NCBI GenBank assembly: GCA_002343505.1
Contig: DDQZ01000026.1
Coordinates: 49,051 to 113,050, forward strand
Direction: 5' to 3'
DNA length: 64,000 nt
DNA from: Verrucomicrobiaceae bacterium UBA2429
Lineage (GTDB): Bacteria > Verrucomicrobiota > Verrucomicrobiia > Verrucomicrobiales > Verrucomicrobiaceae
The notes under the pieces were generated by a model. That model was not told where the DNA came from and ran no database searches. It saw nothing but the letters and a program-made list of their open reading frames with translations. The position numbers were made by a program, and so were the translations under genes. Shown piece by piece: positions 53,729-59,855 of this stretch. The first letter of the stretch is position 1; each line of letters opens with the position of its first letter.

Positions 53729-54529
53729 ATGCAAGTCAAATTTCTCAGCGACGGAAGCGAGTACCGCTCTTATGGGGGCGGCAGCACCACACAGAAAAAA
53801 GAAGGTGGAGGCATCTTTTGGTGGGCTGTGCTCATTACACTTTTGATGGGAGCAGCAACTTTTTGCTGGTTTTTCAGCATCATGGTGTTCTCCCAGCCGG
53901 AGAAGCCCTTCAACTACAAGATCCTGGCCAAATTCAAAAAAGTCACCCCGCTGCGCCCCTACACCCTCTACACCGCGCCCGCCGGCAAGGCGTTTGGGCC
54001 GCGCGAACTGCTGACCGAGTTTTACCCCTACAGCCTTGAACAGCTTCAACTGCGCAACGACCTGCTCAAGCGCACCTATTTGAAAAACTATCAACACGAG
54101 CAGCCCGTTTATTTGCTCGGCTCCTACAAGGTGCTGGAAGTGCGCCAGCTCACTGAGGGAGATGTGTTCTCATCCGGCTGGGTTTTGCATGCGCGCGCCT
54201 CTGAGTTTGAGGATGTGGACATGGAGTTTGTCATGCCAGGACTTTCACTCGCGGATGCACCCTGCGCCGCTGGCGATGTGATCAAACTCGACAAACGCGC
54301 CTACGCCTCCGTCCTCCATCTCGAACGGCTGGGACAAGACCGCGTCTGCGCCACAGTCGTGCCGCTGGCTTACCAGACAGTCGTGTTTGCGAACGGAAAA
54401 TCGCACTCCCTGACTCCTCCGGAACTGCTGAACATCGAATCCGTGTGGCCGCTCACTCGCGACCCCGGCGCGGAAAGCATCAAGCCTGTTGACGGGGAAA
54501 AGGTTGGCATCGCGGCCACCCAGCCTTGA
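53729..54529 (+). CDS. Single-span membrane protein of unknown function
   Basis: The 266-aa product has a short N-terminal cytoplasmic part (SDGSEYRSYGGGSTTQKKEGG), one clear membrane helix (IFWWAVLITLLMGAATFCWFF, about 29-49) and a 210-residue outer part. The latter has motifs such as LLTEFYPYSLEQLQLRNDLLKRTYL and EFVMPGLSLADAPCAAGDVIKLDKRAYASVLHLER. No family is recognised; composition is less GC-biased than neighbours but codon use looks normal. The layout (small N-terminus, TM, globular exported domain) suggests a cell-envelope protein. The ATG at 53729 follows an AT-rich stretch (53600-53728) that could carry its promoter. Confidence 0.65.
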   Translation: MQVKFLSDGSEYRSYGGGSTTQKKEGGGIFWWAVLITLLMGAATFCWFFSIMVFSQPEKPFNYKILAKFKKVTPLRPYTLYTAPAGKAFGPRELLTEFYPYSLEQLQLRNDLLKRTYLKNYQHEQPVYLLGSYKVLEVRQLTEGDVFSSGWVLHARASEFEDVDMEFVMPGLSLADAPCAAGDVIKLDKRAYASVLHLERLGQDRVCATVVPLAYQTVVFANGKSHSLTPPELLNIESVWPLTRDPGAESIKPVDGEKVGIAATQP

Positions 54530-54540
54530 TCGCATCAGCA

Positions 54541-54637
54541 GATCGGAATCGCCGACGACGATGACGGCACAGTCGAAGCGGTTGAGATGAGCGTCGTGGA
54601 TCTGATGAAGAACGAGAACACGGCGAGGGGCATCCAC
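54541..54637 (-). pseudogene. Fragment of NYN/DUF88-type ribonuclease
   Basis: On the minus strand one frame reads RVLVLHQIHDAHLNRFDCA, then VIVVGDSDLLMRS, which looks like the NYN-domain strand-helix bearing the catalytic GDSD. The frame is closed shortly after and lacks the usual N-terminal start and about 150 further residues, so it is a fragment. Codons upstream do not continue the domain. The surrounding 54530-54995 holds no intact gene and two such fragments, so it appears to be a debris zone. The match is only over about 30 residues and could be coincidental. Confidence 0.4.
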
Positions 54638-54812
54638 AGGCCGTCTTGCAGAAACATGCGCTAGGACGAAGTGAGATGACCCGCTCCGCCACGATTCAAA
54701 ACCACGTCCGCATCATGACCACCCTGCACAGAGCCGATTCGGTGATGAAAGGCCTTTAATTCTCTGCAAGCCAGAGAGGTGCAAGTGCGGGCGTTGCAGG
54801 AGGATCACCAGC

Positions 54813-54995
54813 AGCTCAAACAGCAATCCACAATCAGATGAAACGGTCGAACAAACCAGCGTCTTTGGAACCCAAAACATTCCCAATCCTGCGGAGATGT
54901 TCGCAAAACTCGTCGAGGAAGCCTTGCGGAAGCGAGGGCGAGTTAACGTCTTGATTGCCGGAAAAACCGGCGTTGGCAAGAGCACCCTGATAACT
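54813..54995 (+). pseudogene. Fragment of a P-loop GTPase (YfjP/Era-like)
   Basis: A plus-strand frame reads NPAEMFAKLVEEALRKRGRVN then VLIAGKTGVGKSTLI, the N-terminal helix and Walker A loop of dynamin-like/Era-like GTPases of the NVLIAGRTGVGKST group. After STLITS the similarity stops exactly at about 54995, where the 3' end of the minus-strand 74-aa gene begins (its stop is at 54996-54998). The remaining GTPase domain is missing, so it is a truncated gene, cut by whatever brought the ART/74-aa module here. The frame continues upstream to about 54783 without a clear start. Confidence 0.6.
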
Positions 54996-55220
54996 TCAAT
55001 CGTCCCGATATGGAGCCGTGTAGTTGCCCTTCTTGTCGAGGATGCCGAACTCCACGAGATCACGCCTGATTTTGGCAGGCGTCTCGCGTTCCATCATGGC
55101 CATCGCATACTGAAACCATTCGTCGGTGAGATAGCCAGGATACGGAGTGGCGGGCCTCTTGGGCGGCGCCTGTTTTGTCGCTACCGAAGTGCGTTTGCGA
55201 AGTGGCTTGGTCGCAGGCAT
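54996..55220 (-). CDS. 74-aa basic protein paired with the ART-like gene (candidate antitoxin)
   Basis: The ATG at 55220 lies 2 bases after the stop of the PARP-like gene, so the two are almost certainly co-transcribed and coupled. The peptide has a Lys/Arg/Pro-rich N-terminus (MPATKPLRKRTSVATKQAPPKRPAT) and a compact helical C-terminus (YLTDEWFQYAMAMMERETPAKIRRDLVEFGILDKKGNYTAPYRDD). No known family is recognised. Small size, basic start, helical end and 3' position next to a likely ADP-ribosyltransferase make it a candidate antitoxin or cofactor. The frame is open upstream to 55262, inside the ART gene; ATG 55220 is the natural start. Confidence 0.65.
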   Translation of the reverse strand: MPATKPLRKRTSVATKQAPPKRPATPYPGYLTDEWFQYAMAMMERETPAKIRRDLVEFGILDKKGNYTAPYRDD

Positions 55221-55222
55221 GG

Positions 55223-55780
55223 CTATTTGATCCAACGGGGTTTGAAGTAGCCCAAGATGCACGAGGGATCGCGCACGGCAATCTGGATGCGGGACGTTTC
55301 CCGGATGTCGGAGTCCTCAAAAACGGGTGTCCCTTCTTGAAATACACCGCGAACAGTCTGGAACTTAATGCCAAACAACTTCGTCAGCCATGGAAGCCCG
55401 TAGTTGATCACATCGCAGTCCAGCCGGTGCATGAACTTCTCATTTGCGGGGAACGGTTTGGGAGCGACACAGACATAATTACGGTGAGCAGCTTGAAGCA
55501 TGGCCGTGCAGCGTGTGTCCAGCAGGTCAAAACAGTTTCCCAACTGGATAACCGCTCCAAGCACGGACGGCTTTTTCACCCGCAATCTCTTTTTCAACTC
55601 GTGCGCCCAGGCGATAGCGCGGTCTGGCCCAAACTCCCAGAAGTAGATGCCAGTGCCCAGCCAGTCGTAGTCGTTCTCGCTGGGTTCCAGGGTTTCTCCG
55701 GTCTTCAAGACCCTGGTCACTAACGATTCATCGCAGCCGTGGTAGGCGATGATTGTGCGCTGGTAGTCGAGGTGTCGCAT
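55223..55780 (-). CDS. PARP-like ADP-ribosyltransferase-fold protein (candidate toxin)
   Basis: This 185-aa protein has an N-terminal block resembling the PARP/ART nucleotide site: IIAYHGCDESLVTRVLKTGETLEPSENDYDWLGTGIYFWEFGPDRAIAWAHE (His about 14, Tyr about 46). The H-G, L-G-x-G-I-Y-F and following A-x-x-W-A spacing mirrors PARP HG...LGKGIYFAD...SA. A C-terminal candidate acidic residue lies in FQEGTPVFEDSDIRETSRIQIAVRDPSCI. The remainder (CFDLLDTRCTAMLQAAHRNY; MHRLDCDVINYGLPWL) has no match I can name. It is followed 2 bases later by a 74-aa gene, and the only upstream signal is a TATAAT with inverted repeats at 55854-55919. No secretion signal is seen. DUF3990-type or RNA-modifying ARTs are alternatives. 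Confidence 0.6.
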   Translation of the reverse strand: MRHLDYQRTIIAYHGCDESLVTRVLKTGETLEPSENDYDWLGTGIYFWEFGPDRAIAWAHELKKRLRVKKPSVLGAVIQLGNCFDLLDTRCTAMLQAAHRNYVCVAPKPFPANEKFMHRLDCDVINYGLPWLTKLFGIKFQTVRGVFQEGTPVFEDSDIRETSRIQIAVRDPSCILGYFKPRWIK

Positions 55781-55853
55781 GGCTTGGAGTCTGGCAAGAG
55801 AGGTCAGTTTGCCAAGCGCAGAGCGATTCCGTTCAGCGGCATCGTCTCTTTCG

Positions 55854-55919
55854 AGTGAACCAGAGGGTAAAGACCCATTATACCACCCTTTTCATCGCCT
55901 TCCGCCTCGCTGGTTCACT
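55854..55919 (-). promoter_or_regulatory. Inverted repeats flanking a TATAAT, upstream of the ART-like gene
   Basis: AGTGAACCAG (55854-55863) and CTGGTTCACT (55910-55919) are perfect 10-bp inverse copies with a 46-base spacer. A third AGTGAAC occurs at 55924-55930, forming a second hairpin GTTCACT-GCCG-AGTGAAC. Between the arms, TATAAT on the minus strand (55882-55877) is a perfect -10 box about 95 bases before the ART gene. No good -35 was found. The repeats could be an operator for the module or the ends of a tiny (66-bp) mobile element. Confidence 0.4.
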
Positions 55920-56104
55920 GCCGAGTGAACTTCTCAATAACTGGCTTTGAACTCGTCCTTCGCCGAAGCTTCGGAGACCAAGCCCGCGATGCCATCCTCG
56001 CCGCGAATCAGCCGCCGTGGGGCGAAGTCACCGGGGCCTGCTGCCACGGCTGTTCTCTGACAAGCTCGACGAGCGGCCCTGGAGTGCAAAAGTACTTCGG
56101 AGCA

Positions 56105-56186
56105 CCAAACGACCGTCGTTTGGCATTGATTCCGCGGGCGGAACTCCAAACGACCGTCGTTTGGCGTTGATTCCGCGGGCGGAGGA
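56105..56186. repeat. Two-copy 41-bp tandem repeat with perfect 9-bp palindromes
   Basis: The 449-base gap 55781-56229 has no gene. Units at 56105-56145 and 56146-56186 are nearly identical (CCAAACGACCGTCGTTTGG, then TTGATTCCGCGGGCGGA). Each contains the perfect palindrome CCAAACGAC-C-GTCGTTTGG. A third unit decays after CCAAAAAGG at 56187. The minus strand reads through the units in open frames (ARGINAKRRSFG), but no gene start is evident. It looks like a REP-like intergenic element next to the Fic gene. The rest of the gap holds the 10-bp inverted repeats described separately. Confidence 0.75.
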
Positions 56187-56229
56187 CCAAAAAGGCGGGT
56201 TTTGGCCTGAGAAACAGGTCATTTGACCC

Positions 56230-56886
56230 GTGGAAAGCCTGGAACACAAGCTCCTCATCGAACTCACTCACGGCAGCACCGCCATCGAGGGCAATACCCT
56301 GACCCTGCGGGAAACCCAGCTCCTCATTGACGAGGGCATCACCCCTGCGGGAGCCAAGCAGCTCCGTGAAATCCATGAAACCCTGAACCACCACCGCGCC
56401 GTCCTCCAGGTCCGCCAGTGGGTGGGGCAAAATCAGCCCGTGGATGAAACCGCGCTCTGCTCCCTGCATCGGATCATCATGGCGAGTATTGATGATGAGC
56501 GCTCCGGCTCCTGGCGCAGCGACCGCGTCTTCGTCACGGGCGCGCCGCTCCAGCCCATCCGGCCAGAGCGCATCCCGGAGGCCATGCGGGACCTCCTTTC
56601 GTGGATCAACTGCGCCAGCCACCTGCACCCTGTCGTGCTCGCTGCCGAGGCCCATTACCGCTTCGTGAAGATCCACCCCTTTTGTGACGGCAATGGCCGC
56701 ACGGGGCGACTGCTCTTCAACTGGCTCCTGCTCCGCCAGGGCCACCCTCTGGCCGTCATCCCCGCCGAGGCCCGCAGCCGCTACATCCACAGCATGGACC
56801 AGGCGGATCAAGGCCGGCCGCTGCCTTTCTTCGAACTCCTCCTCGAATGCGTCGAGTCCTCCCTCGATCAATTCCTGGCTGTCTGA
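56230..56886 (+). CDS. Fic-domain protein (AMPylator-type), possibly 5'-shortened
   Basis: This 218-aa protein contains the Fic catalytic loop HPFCDGNGRTGRLLFNW (about residues 152-168, with His and the DGNGR anion hole) and the inhibitory motif pattern S-x-x-x-E-G in HGSTAIEGNT (about 14-23, N-terminal inhibitory helix). Fic enzymes transfer AMP or other nucleotides onto Tyr/Ser/Thr. Odd points are that the only possible start is a GTG (56230) two codons after an in-frame TGA, and that the inhibitory motif sits very near the start, whereas relatives carry about 40-60 residues ahead of it. The gene probably lost its 5' end, next to the 41-bp repeats. It is convergent with recQ (32 bases). Confidence 0.85.
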   Translation: MESLEHKLLIELTHGSTAIEGNTLTLRETQLLIDEGITPAGAKQLREIHETLNHHRAVLQVRQWVGQNQPVDETALCSLHRIIMASIDDERSGSWRSDRVFVTGAPLQPIRPERIPEAMRDLLSWINCASHLHPVVLAAEAHYRFVKIHPFCDGNGRTGRLLFNWLLLRQGHPLAVIPAEARSRYIHSMDQADQGRPLPFFELLLECVESSLDQFLAV

Positions 56887-56918
56887 AACGAGGGACGCAC
56901 TTTCATCCATTCACCATC

Positions 56919-58865
56919 TCACCCGCCCGCCATGCTCTCCGCCTGGGCGAGGACTTCGGCGAAGGGGACGCGCTCCAGGAGGCCGAAGCTGTCGTGGCGC
57001 GTGAGGCGGGAGCGGGTGGTGGCGGGGCTGGTGAGGCCGCACAAAAAGCGGGCGAGCTGGCGCGGGGTTCGCAGGGCAGCGTGGCGCTCGTCGAGCAGGG
57101 CGCGGATGAGGGCGACGTCTTCGGAGGTGATCTCCGGGGTGGCGGCGGCGGGAATGTGGCGCGGGCTTTCGAGGTCGGCGTCACCGGTGCGCTTTTCCTG
57201 GCAGCTCGTGCATTGGCCGCAGTCGCTGGGCAATTCCTCGCCGAAGTAACGCAGCAGCCAGCGCACGAGGCAGTGGCGGTGGGAGGCGTAGTCGAGCACT
57301 TGGGCCAGGCGCTCCACCTCGCGCGCCTCACGCCGGGTGAAGATCTGCTCCATCTGGCGGGCGAGCGCGGCGGGGTCGCGCCGCGCGGCATCGGGGCAGA
57401 GGCGGTATTTTTGGCGGCTGCCGCTGGGGCGCAGCTCGATCTCACCGGCCTCCTGCAGCCAGGTGAGGGCGGAGAGGATGCGCTCGCGCGGTTCCTGGAG
57501 GTCGAGCGCGGTTTCGTCGGGGTTCACGGTGGTCCAGACGCGGGCTTTTTTGCCGGTGGCGAAGAGGCGGCGCAGGAAGTCCTGGCGCGCGGGTTTGTGC
57601 CCGGCTAGGACGCGCTCCAGGGGCTGGAGCAGGCGGTATTGATAGCTGGCGTAAAAGCTGCCGAGCGGGCGCAGGATGCCGCCGAGCTCGAGATTCGTCA
57701 GCACGGTCTCGATGACGAGCGGGCGGATGTCGGTGGCCTGGGAGAGTTCGTAGAGGGAGAAGTCGAACTCCTCGCCCTGGCGCAGCAGGTGGTCCAAAAG
57801 CTGGCGCAGGGCCTGGGGGGTGGGGGTGTCGCCAAAGGTGAAGTTTTCCAGCACGATGCGGTCGTCAGCGCAGGCGAGCAGCTCGCAGATGGAGGGCTGG
57901 CCGTCGCGCCCGGCGCGGCCGGTTTCCTGCATGTAGTTCTCCAGGGTCTTGGGCAGGTTGTAATGATAGACGGCGCGGATGCCGGCCTTGTCTATGCCCA
58001 TGCCGAAGGCGATGGTGGCGACGATGATTTCCACCGCGCCGCTCATGAAGGCATCCTGCGCCTCATGGCGGTGCTCGTCGGCGAGGCCGGCGTGGTAGGC
58101 GCGGGCGTTGAGGCCGCTTTTTTGCAAATGGGTGGCCACGTGCTCGGCGGTCTGCTGAAGCGTGACATAGACGACTGCCGGGCCGCCGCGCTGGCGCAGG
58201 CGAGCGGTGAGTGTGTCGAGCCGCTGCCGCCCGGCGCAGGGGGTGATGTGATACTGCAAGTTCGGCCGCAGGAAGGAGGTCCGCACATGGTCCGCCCCGG
58301 CGATGGCGAAGGCGGAGCAGATGTCGCGCGCGACGGCGGGCGTGGCAGTGGCGGTGAGGGCGAGCACGGGGTGGATGCCCAGCTCGCGCGCCATGAGTGC
58401 CAGGCGGAGGTATTCCGGGCGGAAATTGTGCCCCCACTCGGAGATGCAGTGCGCCTCGTCCACGGCCATCATGGCGATGCGCGCGCGCTTCAGCCTGACA
58501 ACAAAGTTTTCATTCATCAGCCGCTCCGGGGCGATGTAGAGGAGCTTCAAAGCGCCGCTCTGGAGGTCGTCATACACCTGGCGGGCCTCGTCGGCGGAGA
58601 GGGAGGAGTCCAGCCGCGCGGCGGGAATGCCGCGCCTTTGCAGGGACTCCACCTGGTCTTTCATGAGGGCGATGAGCGGCGAGATGACGAGCGTGACGCC
58701 CTCCAGATGCAGGGCGGGGAGCTGGTAGCAGAGCGACTTGCCCGCGCCCGTGGGGAAAAGCGCCAGCGCGCTCCGCCCCTCCAGCAGCGCGCGCATCACG
58801 CGCTCCTGGCCGGGGCGGAAGCAGGCGAGGCCGAAGCGGGAGCGGAGGGTGTCTTCGAGGTGCAT
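56919..58865 (-). CDS. recQ: ATP-dependent DNA helicase RecQ
   Basis: This 648-aa helicase has the SF2 RecQ motifs: FRPGQERVMRALLEGRSALALFPTGAGKSLCYQLPAL (Walker A about 35-42), VDEAHCISEWGHNFRPEYLRL (DEAH box and aromatic loop), ALTATATPAVARDI and GMGIDKAGIRAVYHYNLPKTLENYMQETGRAGRDGQ (motif VI). The zinc-binding cysteines of the RQC region are present (HRHCLVRWLLRYFGEEL followed by DCGQCTSCQEK), though a classical HRDC domain is not seen. The C-terminus carries a 90-residue extension (EDVALIRALLDERH...). ATG 58865 was chosen; an in-frame ATG at 58904 is possible. It participates in recombination and repair. Its neighbours here are Fic and an NTase pair. Confidence 0.93.
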   Translation of the reverse strand: MHLEDTLRSRFGLACFRPGQERVMRALLEGRSALALFPTGAGKSLCYQLPALHLEGVTLVISPLIALMKDQVESLQRRGIPAARLDSSLSADEARQVYDDLQSGALKLLYIAPERLMNENFVVRLKRARIAMMAVDEAHCISEWGHNFRPEYLRLALMARELGIHPVLALTATATPAVARDICSAFAIAGADHVRTSFLRPNLQYHITPCAGRQRLDTLTARLRQRGGPAVVYVTLQQTAEHVATHLQKSGLNARAYHAGLADEHRHEAQDAFMSGAVEIIVATIAFGMGIDKAGIRAVYHYNLPKTLENYMQETGRAGRDGQPSICELLACADDRIVLENFTFGDTPTPQALRQLLDHLLRQGEEFDFSLYELSQATDIRPLVIETVLTNLELGGILRPLGSFYASYQYRLLQPLERVLAGHKPARQDFLRRLFATGKKARVWTTVNPDETALDLQEPRERILSALTWLQEAGEIELRPSGSRQKYRLCPDAARRDPAALARQMEQIFTRREAREVERLAQVLDYASHRHCLVRWLLRYFGEELPSDCGQCTSCQEKRTGDADLESPRHIPAAATPEITSEDVALIRALLDERHAALRTPRQLARFLCGLTSPATTRSRLTRHDSFGLLERVPFAEVLAQAESMAGG

Positions 58866-58965
58866 GGGGCGGGCCGGTTGGCAGTGATGCTTCGCATGAT
58901 CCATTCACGCGCAAGGCGGATAATCCGCCCTTCAAATTTCCCAATGCCCGGTTATGATGCGGGGC

Positions 58966-59184
58966 ATGAACGCCAAGGTCCAATTCCCGGAGATCACCGA
59001 TGACGACCCGCTCTACCACCAGCTCATGGAGGAGCAGGCTGAGGACCGCCGCCGCTGGGCCGCCTCGGAAAGGGCGCGGGAGGAGATGACGGTCCTGGCC
59101 GACAAATCCGTTTCGTTTCCCGACTGGAAAGTCATCCCGAGAAAAACCGCGCCGCGCCCGAAAGTCTTCGTATGGAACGATTAG
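58966..59184 (+). CDS. 72-aa small protein overlapping the nucleotidyltransferase gene (candidate antitoxin or partner)
   Basis: The 72-aa product (MNAKVQFPEITDDDPLYHQL...) is charged with a long central helix (EEQAEDRRRWAASERAREEM) and a basic C-terminus (VIPRKTAPRPKVFVWND). Its end overlaps the start of the next gene by 13 bases, which fits translational coupling. Upstream ATGs at 58954 and 58957 are in the same frame, but the first is only 4 codons longer. No family is recognised. A small protein in front of an AbiEii-like nucleotidyltransferase is the usual antitoxin-toxin order; AbiEi has a winged-helix start that is not seen here, so this is only a candidate. Confidence 0.6.
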   Translation: MNAKVQFPEITDDDPLYHQLMEEQAEDRRRWAASERAREEMTVLADKSVSFPDWKVIPRKTAPRPKVFVWND

Positions 59185-59843
59185 TCACGCTGGACCACTT
59201 TGCAGCCGTGCTCCGGGATGCCTTTGCGGCCGGATCGGAAGCGATGCTGATCGGCGGGCTGGCTGTGGGATTTTGGGCCAGGCGCTTCGGCGCGTATGAC
59301 GATCCCAGCGAGGTCATGTACAGCAAGGATGCGGATTTGCGCGGAGATCGCGCCACTTACAATCTGCTGGTCATTGTTCTGAAAAACCACGGCATCGAGC
59401 TGACAGGCGGGGCCATCGTCACGCGCAAGGAGCCGCCGGGCATGGGTAAGAGCTACGTCATCCAGGTGGCGCTGCCGGGCATAGGGCGGGTGAGCGTGGA
59501 AATCTTGGAAAAGATGCCGCTGGTGGACAGCCCGGACCTGCCGCCGCAGGGCTTCGCGGTGGAGGTGGAGGGCATCCGCGTGCTGGACCCGCTGAGCCTC
59601 ATGATCGGCAAAACGCACGCCTGGAACCGCCGCCCCGCCGGGCAGAGCGACAATGACGCGCGCCACCTGCGGCTGCTGCGGAAGGTGGTGCCGCTGTTCC
59701 TGGAGGAGGCGTGCCGGCGCGGCATCCGCGGGGACGCGGCGGAGCGCGCCCGCGCGCTGCTGCTCATCCTCGACACCTGGCCGCTGCCTTTTTCACCGGA
59801 GGAGCTGGCGGCCTTCCGCGCCGAGGTGGCGGCGTATTCCTGA
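59172..59843 (+). CDS. Nucleotidyltransferase-fold protein (AbiEii/MNT-like)
   Basis: This 223-aa protein shows the minimal nucleotidyltransferase layout. EAMLIGGLAVGFWARRFG (about 23-40) gives the GG motif in the strand-turn-helix. SKDADLRGDRATYN (about 57-70) follows, with DAD as the metal-binding carboxylate pair. A downstream helical part (VRRILDPLSLMIGKTHAWNR-like VLDPLSLMIGK) resembles AbiEii-type proteins, which use the third acidic strand VSVEIL. It overlaps the small 72-aa gene by 13 bases. The call rests on the GG and DxD spacing; substrate may be tRNA, as in MenT-like toxins, or another acceptor. nadE lies downstream, 12 bases away and convergent. Confidence 0.65.
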   Translation: MERLVTLDHFAAVLRDAFAAGSEAMLIGGLAVGFWARRFGAYDDPSEVMYSKDADLRGDRATYNLLVIVLKNHGIELTGGAIVTRKEPPGMGKSYVIQVALPGIGRVSVEILEKMPLVDSPDLPPQGFAVEVEGIRVLDPLSLMIGKTHAWNRRPAGQSDNDARHLRLLRKVVPLFLEEACRRGIRGDAAERARALLLILDTWPLPFSPEELAAFRAEVAAYS

Positions 59844-59855
59844 GCCGAAGCCGGC

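Noticed and set aside
56105..56186. Possible CRISPR array
   Set aside because: Only two units, tandem with no variable spacers between, and the palindrome spans the repeat core; no cas genes nearby.
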